DNA of 64,000 bases from Rheinheimera aquimaris (GCF_020531985.1 NZ_JAJAVQ010000001.1:248001-312000), one strand, 5' to 3'; shown: positions 36,059 to 48,794, counted from the first letter of the stretch. Made by a program: numbers and translations. Notes: generated by a model from the letters alone, not told the origin.

Positions 36059-37738
36059 TTAATCCTGCTTCTGAGCAGCTTTAAATGCTTCGGCCATAGC
36101 GTTACCACCAAAATCAGCTTCTTGTTGCTTGCTGTTGATAGTATCCATAGCTTCTTTTTCTTCAGCTTCGAACTTCGCTTTGATTGACAGGCTGATTACG
36201 CGGTTTTTGCGGTCAACACCCATTAAACGAGCTTCAACTTCTTCGCCTACTTTCAGTACAGTAGTTGCATCTTCGATACGCTCACGCGCGATGTCAGATA
36301 CACGGATATAACCTTCTACAGCACCTTCTAACATCACAGTAGCGCCTTTAGCGTCAACGGCAGTTACTTCACCTTTAACGATAGCACCTTTTTTGTTGTC
36401 AGCAAGGTAACCATTGAACGGATCTTCATCCAGTTGCTTGATACCTAAAGAAATACGCTCGCGCTCTGGGTCAACTTGCAGTACAACGGCGTGTACTTCG
36501 TCGCCTTTCTTGAACTCGCGAACGGCTTCTTCGCCAGTGGCGTTCCAAGAAATGTCTGACAGGTGAACCAGACCATCGATGCCGCCATCCAAGCCGATGA
36601 AGATACCGAAGTCAGTGATTGACTTGATCTTACCGCTTACACGGTCACCCTTGTTGAAGCCCTTAGCGAACTCTTCCCATGGGTTAGCTTTACACTGCTT
36701 CAGACCTAAAGAAATACGACGGCGTTCTTCGTCGATTTCCAGAACCATAACTTCAACAGTATCACCCAGGTTAACTACTTTAGATGGGTGGATGTTCTTG
36801 TTAGTCCAGTCCATTTCAGATACGTGTACTAAACCTTCAACGCCTTCTTCGATTTCAACGAAGCAGCCGTAGTCAGTCAGGTTAGTTACGCGACCAGTGA
36901 TTTTCGCACCTTCTGGGTAACGTGAAGCGATAGCTGCCCACGGATCTTCGCCCATTTGTTTCAGGCCTAAAGATACGCGTTGCTTCTCGCGGTCGAATTT
37001 CAGTACTTTTACCGGAATTTCGTCGCCAACGTTAACGATTTCGCTTGGGTGCTTAACGCGCTTCCATGCCATATCAGTGATATGCAGTAAGCCGTCTACG
37101 CCACCTAAGTCAACGAATGCACCGTAGTCAGTCAGGTTCTTAACGATACCTTTAACTTCCATGCCTTCTTCCAGCGTTTCTAACAGCTGGTCACGCTCAT
37201 GGCTGCTTTCTGATTCAATAACCGCACGACGTGATACCACCACGTTGTTACGCTTCTGATCCAGTTTGATAACTTTGAACTCAAGTTCTTTGTTTTCCAG
37301 GTGCAGAGTGTCACGCACCGGACGTACGTCTACTAATGAACCAGGCAGGAATGCACGAATACCGTCAACTTCAACCGTGAAGCCACCTTTAACTTTACCA
37401 GTGATAACACCGATAACAGTTTCTTTGTCTTCACAAGCTTTTTCCAGGCGTACCCAGGCTTCGTGACGTTTCGCTTTTTCGCGCGACAGTAAGGTTTCAC
37501 CGAAACCATCTTCAATCGCGTCTAACGCTACGTCAATGATGTCGCCAACGCTAACTTCGATTTCGCCGTTCAGAGATTTGAACTGTTCAACCGGAATTGC
37601 AGCTTCTGATTTCAGACCAGCGTCAACCATAACGACGTCTTTCAGAACGGCAACAACAGTACCTTTAACAATGGCACCCGGACGGGTTTCGATGGCTTTG
37701 AGGCTTTCCTCAAATAATTGTGCAAAATTTTCAGTCAT
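36059..37738 (-). CDS. rpsA: 30S ribosomal protein S1
   Basis: 559 residues (E. coli 557) with six S1 RNA-binding repeats; starts [20 protein letters not shown]. Brings mRNA to the ribosome. The nine codons upstream in the open frame are not conserved. Usually autoregulated through its leader, which here lies at 37739-37848. Confidence 0.97.
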   Translation of the reverse strand: MTENFAQLFEESLKAIETRPGAIVKGTVVAVLKDVVMVDAGLKSEAAIPVEQFKSLNGEIEVSVGDIIDVALDAIEDGFGETLLSREKAKRHEAWVRLEKACEDKETVIGVITGKVKGGFTVEVDGIRAFLPGSLVDVRPVRDTLHLENKELEFKVIKLDQKRNNVVVSRRAVIESESSHERDQLLETLEEGMEVKGIVKNLTDYGAFVDLGGVDGLLHITDMAWKRVKHPSEIVNVGDEIPVKVLKFDREKQRVSLGLKQMGEDPWAAIASRYPEGAKITGRVTNLTDYGCFVEIEEGVEGLVHVSEMDWTNKNIHPSKVVNLGDTVEVMVLEIDEERRRISLGLKQCKANPWEEFAKGFNKGDRVSGKIKSITDFGIFIGLDGGIDGLVHLSDISWNATGEEAVREFKKGDEVHAVVLQVDPERERISLGIKQLDEDPFNGYLADNKKGAIVKGEVTAVDAKGATVMLEGAVEGYIRVSDIARERIEDATTVLKVGEEVEARLMGVDRKNRVISLSIKAKFEAEEKEAMDTINSKQQEADFGGNAMAEAFKAAQKQD

Positions 37739-37848
37739 ATTCACTTTTTCAGTTAAGTGCTCCACGCTGCATCATGCGTTGTGGGGTTGCTAAATTAACC
37801 TGTTTAAATCCATTTAACAGGCTGTCCAAAATGCGGTTTTGGCCTGGT

Positions 37849-38538
37849 TCATACCACAGCTGGCAACTTCATGCCGGTGTAGTTCAGTACCTCTTCCAAC
37901 ACTTGTTCAATCGTTTTGTTTGTCGAATCCAGCATATAGGCATCAGCAGCCGGTTTTAATGGCGCAGTGGCGCGGTTCATATCGCGCTCGTCCCTAGCCT
38001 GGATTTCGCTCAAAAGGTCGCCGATGTTAACATCAAAGCCCTTTTCTTTCAACTCCAAATAACGCCGTCTGGCGCGCTCTTCGGCGGTGGCGGTTAAAAA
38101 TATTTTAACGTCTGCCTGGGGGAAAACTACCGTCCCCATATCGCGACCATCCGCAACCAGGCCCGGCTCTTCAGCAAAAGCACGCTGACGACGCAGCAGC
38201 GCTTCGCGAACCCGCGGCAATGAAGCAATTTTTGACGCAATATCAGCAACTTCCTGCGTACGGATCGTGTGTGTAACGTTTTCGCCTTCCAGCGTAATAC
38301 GCATGTTGCCTGTTTCGTCACTACTAAACTGAACATCGAGGTGCGCAGCCAGAGGTTGCAGCGCTTCTTCGTCATCACTTTCGATTTGATGATGCATAGC
38401 AGCTAAAGCCAAAACCCGATATATGGCGCCACTGTCCAGTAATTGCCAGCCTAAGCGCTGAGCCAGCAAGCGACAAATAGTGCCTTTGCCTGAACCACCC
38501 GGGCCATCAATGGTAATTACTGCTGCAGAGTGTGGCAT
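37849..38538 (-). CDS. cmk: Cytidylate kinase
   Basis: 229 residues; phosphorylates CMP/dCMP. P-loop [16 protein letters not shown] (11-26), LDSGAIYR and the catalytic [11 protein letters not shown] (about 128-138). Upstream of rpsA as usual. Confidence 0.96.
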   Translation of the reverse strand: MPHSAAVITIDGPGGSGKGTICRLLAQRLGWQLLDSGAIYRVLALAAMHHQIESDDEEALQPLAAHLDVQFSSDETGNMRITLEGENVTHTIRTQEVADIASKIASLPRVREALLRRQRAFAEEPGLVADGRDMGTVVFPQADVKIFLTATAEERARRRYLELKEKGFDVNIGDLLSEIQARDERDMNRATAPLKPAADAYMLDSTNKTIEQVLEEVLNYTGMKLPAVV

Positions 38539-38679
38539 CCTACCCCCTTTAACTACTGGTTAATCGGATTTAAAAACGGCGGTATTATACAGCTTTTTGC
38601 GACAAAATCTGTGTTTAATTACGATAAAACGAAGGAAAGACGCGCGCTCAGAAGGCTACGCGTCTGGATGACGCGCTAT

Positions 38680-39960
38680 CTAGCGAGCCAGTTGCTGAAA
38701 GACACTGAAGTAGTCAGGGAAGGTCTTTGCTGTGCAGTCAGGGTCTTCAATAGTCACGGCAGTATCACTTAACGCAACCAAAGAGAAACACATCGCCATG
38801 CGATGGTCGTTGTAGGTTGCGATACTCGCATGCTTCAGTTGAGACGGCGGGACTATTTTCAGATAATCGTGGCCTTCTTCAACCTCAGCTCCAACTTTGC
38901 GAAGTTCAGTCGCCATGGCAGCTAAGCGGTCTGTTTCTTTTACCCGCCAGTTGTACACGTTACGGATAATAGTTGGGCCCTCAGCAAACAACGCCGCAGT
39001 GGCTATGGTCATCGCGGCATCCGGTATGGCGTTATAATCACGATCAATACCGATCAGCTTGTTACGCGTTACCTTTATATAATCATCGGCCCATTCAACA
39101 TCGGCGCCCATTGCTTCCAGTGCATCAGCAAAATGAATGTCGCCCTGCACAGCGTGTTTGCCAATACCGGTCACTTTAATACTGCCACCTTTAATGGCAG
39201 CTGCTGCCAGAAAATAAGAGGCTGAAGATGCATCCCCCTCCACCAGCCATTTACCTGGGGAACGATATTGTTGATTGCCACTGATGCTAAAGCGCTGATA
39301 GCCGTGATTGACCACATCAACACCAAAGCGTTGCATCAGGGCCAGCGTAATGTCGATATAAGGCTTGGATACCAACTCGCCAATAATCTCTATTTCACTG
39401 TTACCGTTAAGTAACGGCGCCACCATTAATACTGCAGTTAAAAACTGGCTTGAAATACTGCCATCGATTTTTATCGTGCCACCGTTCAGTGGCTGGCCTT
39501 TAATACGCAAAGGCGGAAAACCATCTTGCTGTAAATAGTTTATCTCCGCATGCCACTGCTGCAACGCATCAACTAAGTGACCAATTGGCCGCTCATACAT
39601 GCGGGGCTCGCCAGTCAGGGTAACATCGACACTGGATGCGGCTAACGCCGCAGTTAAAGGCCGCATGGCGGTGCCGGCGTTGCCGAGAAACAGGGTGATG
39701 GCATGAGGATGACTAAATAACCCGCCCAGCCCCTGTACCTTACACTCAGTGCGGCACGGCGACAGTGTGTAGTTGACCCCAAGCGAGGTTAGCGCATTAA
39801 GCATGTGCCTGACATCGTCACTATCAAGTAAGTTACTGATCTGCGTTGTGCCTTCTGCCAGAGCCGCAAGAAGCAACACCCGGTTAGAGATGCTTTTTGA
39901 GCCCGGCAAATGTACTTCGCCGTTAACTTTCGCAATGGGTTCTAATGTCAGTGTCTTCAT
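38680..39960 (-). CDS. aroA: 3-phosphoshikimate 1-carboxyvinyltransferase (EPSP synthase)
   Basis: 426 residues, class I type: [20 protein letters not shown] near residue 20, [13 protein letters not shown] near 92, [12 protein letters not shown] near 380. Adds enolpyruvate to shikimate 3-phosphate. Its start overlaps the serC stop by 4 bases. Confidence 0.96.
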   Translation of the reverse strand: MKTLTLEPIAKVNGEVHLPGSKSISNRVLLLAALAEGTTQISNLLDSDDVRHMLNALTSLGVNYTLSPCRTECKVQGLGGLFSHPHAITLFLGNAGTAMRPLTAALAASSVDVTLTGEPRMYERPIGHLVDALQQWHAEINYLQQDGFPPLRIKGQPLNGGTIKIDGSISSQFLTAVLMVAPLLNGNSEIEIIGELVSKPYIDITLALMQRFGVDVVNHGYQRFSISGNQQYRSPGKWLVEGDASSASYFLAAAAIKGGSIKVTGIGKHAVQGDIHFADALEAMGADVEWADDYIKVTRNKLIGIDRDYNAIPDAAMTIATAALFAEGPTIIRNVYNWRVKETDRLAAMATELRKVGAEVEEGHDYLKIVPPSQLKHASIATYNDHRMAMCFSLVALSDTAVTIEDPDCTAKTFPDYFSVFQQLAR

Positions 39961-41039
39961 CCGTGCACCCGCTCAAATTCTTGCATAAAACTTACCAGGG
40001 TTTGTACGCCTTCCAGTGGCATAGCGTTGTAAATACTGGCCCGCATACCGCCAACCATACGATGGCCTTTAAGTGCCAGCAGGCCATGATGCTCCGCCTG
40101 TTCGACAAACATATCATTCAAACGCTCATCGCCAAGGAAAAAAGGCACATTCATCCAAGAGCGGTAGCTTGGGTCCACATCGTTAGAGTAGAAGTCACTT
40201 TTATCAATATAATCATAAAGTAAAGTAGCCTTCGCTTGGTTACGCGTAGCCATGGCGGTTACGCCACCCTGGTGTTTTAACCATTTAAACACCAGCCCGG
40301 CGAGATACCAGGCAAAAGTTGGTGGTGTATTAAACATGCTGTCATTTTCAGCAGCCAGACGATAATCCAGCACGGAAGGAATAACGGTTTCTTTAGACGG
40401 CAATAAATCTTCGCGTACGATAGCCAGTGTTAAACCGGAAGGACCGATATTTTTCTGTGCGCCAGCATAGATCACGCCATAACGGCTGATATCGATTGGC
40501 CTTGATAAAATCGTTGACGATAAATCCGCGATAATTGGGCTGCTGGTATCAGGCAAACCGGTAAACTCAACACCGTCTACGGTTTCATTCGGGCAACAAT
40601 GCACATAAGCGGCACCTGCTGTTAGTTGCCAGTCTGATGGTGCAACGATTGAGCGAATACCTTCCGCCGTCTTCTGGCGGATATCCTGCACATTAATCTG
40701 GCCGTATTTAGTTGCTTCTTCAACCGCTGATTTGGACCAGGCACCGGAGACGATGTAGTCGGCAGTTTGTCCTGCCTTTAACAAATTCAATGGTACTGCC
40801 GAGAATTGGCCACGACCACCGCCGTGCATAAATAACACTTTATAATTCTGCGGAATAGCGAGCAAATCGCGTAAATCTTGTTCCGCTTGCGCGGCGACCT
40901 GAATAAATGCCTTGCTGCGGTGGCTAAGCTCCATCACTGAGCAACCCTGCTGTTGCCAGTTTATAAACTCCTGTTGTGCCTGCTGCATTACCTCTACCGG
41001 CAACATTGCCGGCCCGGCACAAAAATTAAAGGTGGTCAT
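39957..41039 (-). CDS. serC: Phosphoserine aminotransferase
   Basis: 360 residues, PLP enzyme for serine and pyridoxine synthesis; [20 protein letters not shown] at the N terminus and the lysine segment [14 protein letters not shown] (about 196-209). Forms an operon with aroA. Confidence 0.96.
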   Translation of the reverse strand: MTTFNFCAGPAMLPVEVMQQAQQEFINWQQQGCSVMELSHRSKAFIQVAAQAEQDLRDLLAIPQNYKVLFMHGGGRGQFSAVPLNLLKAGQTADYIVSGAWSKSAVEEATKYGQINVQDIRQKTAEGIRSIVAPSDWQLTAGAAYVHCCPNETVDGVEFTGLPDTSSPIIADLSSTILSRPIDISRYGVIYAGAQKNIGPSGLTLAIVREDLLPSKETVIPSVLDYRLAAENDSMFNTPPTFAWYLAGLVFKWLKHQGGVTAMATRNQAKATLLYDYIDKSDFYSNDVDPSYRSWMNVPFFLGDERLNDMFVEQAEHHGLLALKGHRMVGGMRASIYNAMPLEGVQTLVSFMQEFERVHG

Positions 41040-41135
41040 AATGTACTACTTGCTCCTGAATTAGCGTTCTAATGCACTGGCTTGGTTGTTAAACGTGCCG
41101 CCGGCTTAACCGGTCTTTTATCTGCGCTTAAAAGC

Positions 41136-41161
41136 AAAACGAGCGCAAAAGCGCCCGTTTT
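41136..41161 (-). terminator. Terminator of gyrA
   Basis: Stem 41136-41146 with 41151-41161 around AAAA, with one A/C position that becomes G-U on the minus strand. T-run on that strand. Oriented for gyrA. Confidence 0.8.
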
Positions 41162-41170
41162 ATCTGGGTG

Positions 41171-43789
41171 TTACTCTTCTTCATCCTGCGCTAACTGCGT
41201 ATCGGTCAGTACAGTGCTTGCGGCTTTCTCTGCTTCTGCCGCTGCTAACTCTTCAGCATCCTGGATTTCGTCAATCTTTTCCACGCCAACTACTTTTTCG
41301 TTGTCTGCGGTGCGGATCAGAATAACGCCCTGGGTATTACGGCCAACTTCAGATACTTCGTTGACACGGGTACGAACCAGAGTGCCTTTGTTTGAAATCA
41401 TCATGATTTCATCCAGCTCATTTACCTGTACGGCACCTACAACCAGGCCATTACGCTCTGATACTTTAATCGACACAACGCCCTGTGTAGCACGGCTCTT
41501 CGCCGGGTATTCCTGTAGTGCCGTGCGTTTACCGTAACCGTTTTCGGTGACTGTCAGTACCGGGCCATTGCCATTTGGAATGATCAATGAAACCACTGAG
41601 CCACCTTCGCGCAATTTAATACCGCGTACGCCCGTTGCGGTACGACCCATGCTACGCACCTGATCTTCAGCAAACCGTACTACTTTGCCGTCATCTGAGA
41701 ACAGCATTATTTCACTGCTACCATCGGTAATGCCGACGCCGATTAAGCGGTCGCCGTCGTTCAGGTTAACCGCAATAATACCGTTAGAGCGCGGGCGCGA
41801 GTATTCAGTCAGTGCGGTTTTCTTCACGGTACCATTAGCCGTTGCCATGAAGACGTATTTGTTTTCTTCGTATTCACGTACCGGCAGAATAGCATTAATG
41901 CGCTCACCTTCTTCCAGTGGCAGTAAGTTCACGATTGGCTTACCGCGCGCCGTGCGGCTGGCCAGTGGCAACTGATATACTTTCATCCAGTACAGACGGC
42001 CACGGTTAGAGAAACACAGAATAGTGTCGTGCGTGCTGGCTACCAGCAGTTTGTCGACAAAATCTTCATCTTTTACTGTGGTGGCGGCTTTACCTTTACC
42101 ACCACGACGCTGTGCTTCGTAATCTGATAACGGCTGGTACTTGGCATAACCTAAGTGAGACAGTGTAACCACTACATCTTCTTCGGTGATCAAGTCTTCC
42201 ATATTGATATCCAGCATATTGTCCTGGATATCAGTGCGACGCGCGTCGCCATATTGCTCTTTTACCGCCTGCAACTCTTCACAGATCACTTCCATTAAGC
42301 GCTCTGGGCTTGCCAGAATATGCAGCAATTCAGCAATCAGTTCTAATAACTGCTTGTATTCGTCAAGGATCTTCTCGTGCTCAAGTCCGGTCAGCTTATG
42401 CAAGCGTAAATCCAGAATGGCCTGTGCCTGCTGCTCAGTTAAGAAGTATTTACCGTCACGAATACCAAAATGCGCTTCCAGCCACTCTGGGCGGGCAGCG
42501 TCTTGCCCTGCCCGTTCCAGCATGGCGCTTACATCACCTAACTGCCAGCCGCGATCGACTAAACGTAGTTTCGCTTCTGCCGGGCTGGGCGAGGTTTTAA
42601 TCAGCTCGATAATTTCGTCGATGTTTGCCAGCGCTATAGCCAAACCTTCCAGGATGTGGGCGCGATCGCGTGCTTTACGTAAATCGTAAACAGTGCGGCG
42701 GGTTACCACTTCACGGCGGTGCAGCACAAAACACTGCAACATCTCTTTGAGGCTTAACAGCTTAGGCTGGCCCTGATCCAGTGCCACCATGTTGATACCA
42801 AACACGGTTTGCATTTGGGTGTTGGCATACAGCTGGTTCAGCATTACATCACTGGATTCACCGCGCTTAAGCTCGATGACAATACGCATACCGTCTTTAT
42901 CAGACTCATCACGTAGCGCCGAGATACCTTCAATGCGTTTTTCTTTAACCAGTTCGGCAATCTTTTCAATCAGACGCGCTTTGTTAACCTGATACGGGAT
43001 CTCATTAACGATAATGGCTTCGCGGCCGGTTTTCTCGTCAGTTTCAATCTCGGTTTTAGCGCGGATATACACCTTACCCCGGCCGGTACGATAGGCCTCT
43101 TCAATACCTTTACGGCCGTTGATAATAGCCGCCGTGGGGAAATCCGGCCCCGGGATAAATTGCATCAATTCATGCAGTTCAATATCAGGGTTCGCAATCA
43201 ACGCTAAACAGCCGTCAATCACTTCCGTTAAGTTATGTGGCGGTATATTGGTCGCCATACCAACTGCAATACCGCTTGAACCGTTTACCAGCAGATTAGG
43301 TACCTTGGTGGGCATAACCGCCGGAATTTGTTCAGTACCGTCGTAGTTAGGCACATAGTCGACAGTTTCTTTATCAAGATCGGCCAGCAATTCGTGCGCA
43401 ATGCGCGCCATACGTACTTCGGTATAACGCATCGCTGCAGCAGAATCACCATCGATAGAACCGAAGTTGCCCTGGCCATCAACCAGCATGTAACGCAGTG
43501 AAAACGGTTGCGCCATACGTACAATAGTGTCGTACACAGCACTGTCGCCGTGCGGGTGATATTTACCGATAACGTCACCTACCACACGGGCAGACTTTTT
43601 ATAGGCTTTGTTCCAGTCATTGCCCAGTTCCTTCATAGCGAACAATACGCGACGATGTACTGGCTTTAAACCATCCCTTACATCCGGTAAGGCGCGGCCA
43701 ACAATAACGCTCATGGCATAATCGAGGTACGAATTCTTTAATTCGTCTTCGATATTAATAGGAACTATTTCTCTGGCCAGATCTGTCAT
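41171..43789 (-). CDS. gyrA: DNA gyrase subunit A
   Basis: 872 residues (E. coli 875). Catalytic Tyr 122 (AAMRYTE) and the quinolone region [10 protein letters not shown] with Ser 83 and Asp 87 as in susceptible strains, then the six-bladed C-terminal domain and an acidic tail. Its start is 189 bases from the divergent ubiG. Confidence 0.98.
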   Translation of the reverse strand: MTDLAREIVPINIEDELKNSYLDYAMSVIVGRALPDVRDGLKPVHRRVLFAMKELGNDWNKAYKKSARVVGDVIGKYHPHGDSAVYDTIVRMAQPFSLRYMLVDGQGNFGSIDGDSAAAMRYTEVRMARIAHELLADLDKETVDYVPNYDGTEQIPAVMPTKVPNLLVNGSSGIAVGMATNIPPHNLTEVIDGCLALIANPDIELHELMQFIPGPDFPTAAIINGRKGIEEAYRTGRGKVYIRAKTEIETDEKTGREAIIVNEIPYQVNKARLIEKIAELVKEKRIEGISALRDESDKDGMRIVIELKRGESSDVMLNQLYANTQMQTVFGINMVALDQGQPKLLSLKEMLQCFVLHRREVVTRRTVYDLRKARDRAHILEGLAIALANIDEIIELIKTSPSPAEAKLRLVDRGWQLGDVSAMLERAGQDAARPEWLEAHFGIRDGKYFLTEQQAQAILDLRLHKLTGLEHEKILDEYKQLLELIAELLHILASPERLMEVICEELQAVKEQYGDARRTDIQDNMLDINMEDLITEEDVVVTLSHLGYAKYQPLSDYEAQRRGGKGKAATTVKDEDFVDKLLVASTHDTILCFSNRGRLYWMKVYQLPLASRTARGKPIVNLLPLEEGERINAILPVREYEENKYVFMATANGTVKKTALTEYSRPRSNGIIAVNLNDGDRLIGVGITDGSSEIMLFSDDGKVVRFAEDQVRSMGRTATGVRGIKLREGGSVVSLIIPNGNGPVLTVTENGYGKRTALQEYPAKSRATQGVVSIKVSERNGLVVGAVQVNELDEIMMISNKGTLVRTRVNEVSEVGRNTQGVILIRTADNEKVVGVEKIDEIQDAEELAAAEAEKAASTVLTDTQLAQDEEE

Positions 43790-43978
43790 AAAACGCTAAT
43801 TTCCCTTAAAATCAGATAGATAACTCGCTTTTGTCGATGTTATAAAGCGCGAGACAACGCAGGATTCTAACACAGAAAATCCCGCTTGCCATGCATGAAA
43901 TGCAGTGCAAATCTATCAGCGGCATTGCCGTAACAGGTCAAGGCTTTATAATGCGCAAAAACCTAAGAGCTAGAACAT

Positions 43979-44704
43979 ATGACTGCAGATGCAAAACAGC
44001 CCCAAGTTAACGTCGATCCGGATGAAATCGCTAAATTTAACGATATCGCCTCACGCTGGTGGGATCCGGACGGTGAATTTAAACCCTTGCACTTATTAAA
44101 CCCGGTACGCCTGAGTTATATCAGTGACGAGTTGCAGGGTCTGTTTGGTAAAACAGTTATCGACATAGGTTGTGGCGGCGGTATTTTGGCTGAAAGCATG
44201 GCTCGCAGCGGGGCCAATGTGACCGGTCTTGATATGGCGCAAGACTCGCTGAATGTCGCCAGACTGCATGCACTGGAAGCTGGCGTGACGATTAACTATC
44301 AACAAGCCACAGCCGAGCAATATGCAGCAGAACACGGTGAGCAATTCGATGTCGTTACCTGTATGGAGATGCTGGAGCATGTGCCTGAACCTATGTCAGT
44401 GATTCAGGCTTGTGCGGATTTGGCAAAGCCAGGCGCCACCCTATTCTTCTCAACGCTGAATAAAACCTGGAAAGCTTACCTGTTAGCTATTGTAGGTGCA
44501 GAGCATGTTATGAAATTGGTGCCTAAAGGCACGCATGAGTTTAGTAAATTCATCCGTCCGTCCACGCTTATGCGCTATCTGGAACAGGCCGGTCTTGAAA
44601 TCACTGACACCACGGGTTTGCATTTTAACCCGGTCAGTAACAGCTTTAAGACAGGCCCGGGGCTGGATGTCAATTACATCGTTGTTGCACGTAAACCAGC
44701 CTGA
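43979..44704 (+). CDS. ubiG: Ubiquinone biosynthesis O-methyltransferase
   Basis: 241 residues. SAM motif VIDIGCGGGILAESMARSG (about 54-72), then MLEHVPEP. Methylates both O positions in ubiquinone synthesis. The gyrA-ubiG-nrdAB order is common in gammaproteobacteria. Confidence 0.95.
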   Translation: MTADAKQPQVNVDPDEIAKFNDIASRWWDPDGEFKPLHLLNPVRLSYISDELQGLFGKTVIDIGCGGGILAESMARSGANVTGLDMAQDSLNVARLHALEAGVTINYQQATAEQYAAEHGEQFDVVTCMEMLEHVPEPMSVIQACADLAKPGATLFFSTLNKTWKAYLLAIVGAEHVMKLVPKGTHEFSKFIRPSTLMRYLEQAGLEITDTTGLHFNPVSNSFKTGPGLDVNYIVVARKPA

Positions 44705-45044
44705 AACTCCGGGGCTGGTGATTTTATCCGCACTCAAATAGCTACTCGCTATAAAAAAAAGTTTGATAGAACAAATAAATTTAATCAGAAAAAAAGCTTG
44801 CGTAAGGCAGGCTTTTCTCAGCACACTAGCGGCGCGGTTAGCAGCCACTTACCGCTAATTCAGACGACATTTTTTCCCTTTCGTCAAGCCTTGCAAAAAG
44901 ATCTGATCCACACTATCTTGTGATTACTTTCTTAAAAGCATCTATATGTTGTGTAATTAAGCAACAATAGCTGCTGATATAATGGCCGTGCGCTACATGG
45001 CTGACTATAACCATTAATAACAACCGAAATGGAAATCTGCAGCA
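44705..45044. other. ubiG-nrdA intergenic region
   Basis: 340 bases. Holds a terminator-like hairpin at 44792-44816 (AAAAGCTTGC with GCAGGCTTTT) and, nearer nrdA, two NrdR-like boxes and the nrdA promoter. I see no gene in it. Confidence 0.75.
44910..44954 (+). promoter_or_regulatory. nrdA: Tandem NrdR-like boxes upstream of nrdA
   Basis: Box 1 ACACTATCTTGTG (44910-44922) and box 2 TCTATATGTTGTGT (44941-44954) have centres about 31 bases apart, the three-turn spacing known for NrdR, which represses ribonucleotide reductase genes when dATP is plentiful. Box 2 keeps only its right half well. Confidence 0.65.
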
Positions 45045-47330
45045 ATGACTCAATCTCTATTCGTCACTAAACGTGATGGCCGCCGTGAACCTTTAGATCT
45101 GGATAAAATTCACCGCGTAATTACCTGGGCGGCCGAAGGTTTATCTAATGTGTCGGTGTCTCAGGTAGAGCTCAAGTCTCATATCCAGTTTTATGATGGT
45201 ATTAAATCCGAAGATATTCATGAAACCATTATTAAGGCTGCCGCAGATCTGATTTCAAAAGACAGCCCTGACTATCAGTACCTTGCTGCCCGTTTAGCCG
45301 TATTCCATTTACGCAAAAAAGCCTATGGCCAATTCGAGCCGCCGCATTTATATGACCATGTGGTAAAAATGGTTGAAGCACGCCGTTATGACCAGCATAT
45401 TCTTGCCGATTACAGCCGTGAAGAGCTGGAGCAGATGAACAGCTTTATTGACCACAGTCGCGATCTGAATTTCAGCTACGCTGCAGTGAAGCAACTTGAG
45501 GGTAAGTATCTGGTGCAGAACCGGGTAACCGGTGCTATTTACGAAAGCGCACAGTTCTTATATATTCTGGTTGCGGCCTGTTTGTTTGCTAATTACCCCA
45601 AGGCAACCCGTCTGGATTACGTGCGTCGCTTCTATGACGCTTGCTCATTATTCAAACTGTCACTGCCAACACCGATTATGTCAGGTGTACGCACGCCTAC
45701 CCGTCAGTTCAGCTCTTGTGTGCTGATTGAGTGTGGCGATAGCCTTGATTCAATCAACGCTACCTCAAGTGCCATCGTAAAATACGTTAGCCAGCGTGCC
45801 GGTATTGGCATCAACGCCGGTCGCATTCGTGCGCTGGGCAGCCCGATCCGTAACGGAGAGGCATTCCACACCGGTTGTATTCCGTTTTACAAGCACTTTC
45901 AGACTGCGGTAAAAAGCTGCTCGCAAGGTGGTGTACGCGGCGGCGCTGCAACATTGTTTTATCCGCTGTGGCACCTTGAGGTGGAATCACTGCTCGTACT
46001 GAAAAATAACCGTGGTGTTGAAGAGAACCGTGTCCGTCATTTGGATTACGGCGTGCAGTTTAACCGCCTGATGTACACCCGCTTAATTAAAGATGATTAT
46101 ATTACGCTGTTTAGCCCATCTGATGTTCCTGGCTTATACGATGCGTTTTTTGAAGATCAGGAAAAGTTTGAGCAGCTGTATGTTCAGTACGAAAACGACA
46201 GCAGTATCCGCAAAAAACGCTTAAAAGCGCTGGAACTGTTTACGCTGTTTATGCAGGAACGCGCCAGTACCGGCCGTATCTATCTGCAGAACGTTGACCA
46301 CTGTAATACTCACAGCCCGTTCAACCCGAAATTTGCTCCGGTTCGCCAGAGTAACCTGTGTCTGGAAATCGCGCTGCCAACTAAGCCGATGAACGATGTG
46401 AATGACCCGGACGGCGAAATAGCACTTTGCACCCTGTCGGCATTTAACCTGGGCGCAATTGAGAACTTATCAGAGCTGGAAGAATTAGCTGAGCTGGCCG
46501 TACGCTCATTAGATAGCCTGCTGGATTATCAGGACTACCCTATTCCGGCTGCTTTCCATGCGTCTATTAACCGCCGTACCTTAGGCGTGGGTGTAATAAA
46601 CTATGCCTACTATCTGGCAAAAAATGGCGTTAAATATTCTGACGGTTCAGCTAATGGCCTGACTCACCGTACTTTTGAAGCAATACAGTATTACCTGTTA
46701 AAAGCCTCAAACAAGCTGGCGCAGGAATTCGGTGCTTGCCCGAAATTTAACGAGACGACCTACGCTGAGGGCATTCTGCCGATCGATACCTATAAAAAGG
46801 ATCTGGATAAAGTCTGCACAGAAGCGCTTCAGCTGGACTGGGAGCAATTGCGTAAAGATATTCTGACCCATGGTCTGCGTAACTCGACATTGTCAGCGCT
46901 AATGCCGTCAGAAACCTCGTCGCAAATTTCCAACGCGACCAATGGTATTGAACCACCACGGGGCCATATCAGCGTTAAAGCCAGTAAAGACGGTATTCTA
47001 AAGCAGGTTGTTCCAGAGTATGAGCGACTGAAAAATAACTATGAATTGCTGTGGGATATTCCGAATAACACCGGTTATCTGACACTGGTTGCGATTATGC
47101 AGAAGTTTATAGATCAGACAATTTCGGCCAATACCAACTACGACCCGAATAAGTTCGAAGGTGGTAAGGTACCTATGAAGCTGTTATTACAGGATCTGTT
47201 GTCGGCGTATAAGCTGGGTGTGAAAACCATGTACTACCACAATACCCGTGACGGTGCAGCGGATGTCCAGGAAGATATCAAAGCTGAGCCCGAAGATGAT
47301 GGCTGTGCAGGCGGCGCCTGTAAAATTTAA
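45045..47330 (+). CDS. nrdA: Ribonucleoside-diphosphate reductase, alpha subunit
   Basis: 761 residues, the size of E. coli NrdA. N-terminal ATP-cone (KRDGRREPLDLDKIHRVI), NLCLEIALPT and active-site region, and C-terminal redox cysteines (DGCAGGACKI). Makes dNDPs with NrdB. Confidence 0.97.
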   Translation: MTQSLFVTKRDGRREPLDLDKIHRVITWAAEGLSNVSVSQVELKSHIQFYDGIKSEDIHETIIKAAADLISKDSPDYQYLAARLAVFHLRKKAYGQFEPPHLYDHVVKMVEARRYDQHILADYSREELEQMNSFIDHSRDLNFSYAAVKQLEGKYLVQNRVTGAIYESAQFLYILVAACLFANYPKATRLDYVRRFYDACSLFKLSLPTPIMSGVRTPTRQFSSCVLIECGDSLDSINATSSAIVKYVSQRAGIGINAGRIRALGSPIRNGEAFHTGCIPFYKHFQTAVKSCSQGGVRGGAATLFYPLWHLEVESLLVLKNNRGVEENRVRHLDYGVQFNRLMYTRLIKDDYITLFSPSDVPGLYDAFFEDQEKFEQLYVQYENDSSIRKKRLKALELFTLFMQERASTGRIYLQNVDHCNTHSPFNPKFAPVRQSNLCLEIALPTKPMNDVNDPDGEIALCTLSAFNLGAIENLSELEELAELAVRSLDSLLDYQDYPIPAAFHASINRRTLGVGVINYAYYLAKNGVKYSDGSANGLTHRTFEAIQYYLLKASNKLAQEFGACPKFNETTYAEGILPIDTYKKDLDKVCTEALQLDWEQLRKDILTHGLRNSTLSALMPSETSSQISNATNGIEPPRGHISVKASKDGILKQVVPEYERLKNNYELLWDIPNNTGYLTLVAIMQKFIDQTISANTNYDPNKFEGGKVPMKLLLQDLLSAYKLGVKTMYYHNTRDGAADVQEDIKAEPEDDGCAGGACKI

Positions 47331-47341
47331 GCATTGAGTAA

Positions 47342-47363
47342 ACGGGCTACTTAGGTAGCCCGT
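47342..47363 (+). terminator. Hairpin between nrdA and nrdB
   Basis: ACGGGCTAC (47342-47350), loop TTAG, GTAGCCCGT (47355-47363). No long T-run, so probably an attenuating or stabilising stem. Confidence 0.6.
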
Positions 47364-47400
47364 ACTTTGTATTGAACCTCTGTTAGGAAGATAAGTGGCA

Positions 47401-48531
47401 ATGGCGTACACAACCTTCAACCGACAAATTAATGATCAGATGAAAGAACCGATGTTCTTCGGTAACCCGGTTAATGTCTCCCGTTACGATCAGCAAAAAT
47501 ACGGTATTTTTGAGAAACTGATTGAAAAGCAGCTGAGTTTTTTCTGGCGTCCGGAAGAAGTAGATGTCAGTAAAGATCGCATTGACTACCAAAACCTGCC
47601 AGAGCACGAAAAGCACATTTTTATCAGCAACCTGAAATACCAGACTCTGCTTGATTCAGTTCAGGGCCGTTCACCTAATGTGGCGTTTTTACCTATTGTT
47701 TCTCTGCCTGAGCTGGAAACCTGGATAGAAACCTGGGCGTTTAGCGAAACCATTCACAGCCGCAGTTATACTCATATCGTGCGTAATATCAGTGCCGAAC
47801 CGCATAAGGTCTTTGACGATATTATGCTGAATGAAAAAATTCTGCAGCGCGCAGAAGATGTTACCCGTTACTACGACGCGTTGATTGATGGCATAAACCT
47901 GTATCAGCGCTGCGGTGAAGGTACGCATACCATTAACGGTGAAACCGAGACTATCAGCCTGTATGAGCTTAAGCGCCGGCTGTATCTGTGTGTGATGTCA
48001 GTGAACGTACTTGAAGCTATCCGTTTTTATGTCAGCTTTGCCTGCAGTTTTGCCTTTGCCGAACGCGAGTTAATGGAAGGTAATGCTAAAATTATCCGCC
48101 TGATTGCCCGCGATGAAGCACTGCATTTAACCGGCACCCAACATATGCTGAATATAATGGCAGCCGGTGATGACGACCCACAGATGGCGCAAATTGCCAA
48201 AGAATGTGAAGAAGAAGCTTACGCAATCTTCCGCAAAGCTGCGGAGCAGGAAAAAGACTGGGCTGAGTTTCTGTTTAAAGATGGTTCAATGATCGGTCTG
48301 AATAAAGATATTCTGTGCCAGTACGTTGAATACATTACCAATAGCCGGATGCAGGCAATTGGGTTAAAAGCCATCTTCCCTACCACTCAAAATCCTATTC
48401 CGTGGATCAACACCTGGCTGGTGTCAGATAACGTACAGGTGGCGCCGCAGGAAGCAGAAATTAGCTCATACCTGGTTGGTCAGATAGACAACGAAGTTGA
48501 TGGTGCTGATTTTGGCGACTTCGACCTGTAA
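47401..48531 (+). CDS. nrdB: Ribonucleoside-diphosphate reductase, beta subunit
   Basis: 376 residues, class Ia radical subunit. Starts [14 protein letters not shown] like E. coli NrdB; a GTG two codons earlier (47395) is nearer to the AGGAAG site and might be used. The di-iron ligand region [14 protein letters not shown] is present. Confidence 0.97.
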   Translation: MAYTTFNRQINDQMKEPMFFGNPVNVSRYDQQKYGIFEKLIEKQLSFFWRPEEVDVSKDRIDYQNLPEHEKHIFISNLKYQTLLDSVQGRSPNVAFLPIVSLPELETWIETWAFSETIHSRSYTHIVRNISAEPHKVFDDIMLNEKILQRAEDVTRYYDALIDGINLYQRCGEGTHTINGETETISLYELKRRLYLCVMSVNVLEAIRFYVSFACSFAFAERELMEGNAKIIRLIARDEALHLTGTQHMLNIMAAGDDDPQMAQIAKECEEEAYAIFRKAAEQEKDWAEFLFKDGSMIGLNKDILCQYVEYITNSRMQAIGLKAIFPTTQNPIPWINTWLVSDNVQVAPQEAEISSYLVGQIDNEVDGADFGDFDL

Positions 48532-48539
48532 TTGTAGTG

Positions 48540-48794
48540 ATGCCCAGCGTTAAAATAAGCGGCGGTGCTGTTATTGATTTTGACGGTAGCCGCCGTACGC
48601 TGCTTGACGCGCTGGAGCAGCAGAAACTCGATGTAAATTTTCATTGCCGTGAAGGATACTGTGGGGCTTGTCGCTGTAAGTTGCTTCAGGGAGAAGTGCG
48701 CTACCTGAACGAACCGCTGGCATTTGTCCGTAAAGGTGAGTTTTTACCTTGCTGTAGCATTCCGCTGACAGATATCGATATTGAAATCCCCTGA
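48540..48794 (+). CDS. yfaE: 2Fe-2S ferredoxin YfaE, NrdB-reactivating
   Basis: 84 residues, a plant-type ferredoxin with CREGYCGACRCKLL (cluster Cys) and a later CC pair (FLPCCS). It repairs the NrdB diferric-tyrosyl cofactor. Follows nrdB by 8 bases. Confidence 0.93.
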   Translation: MPSVKISGGAVIDFDGSRRTLLDALEQQKLDVNFHCREGYCGACRCKLLQGEVRYLNEPLAFVRKGEFLPCCSIPLTDIDIEIP

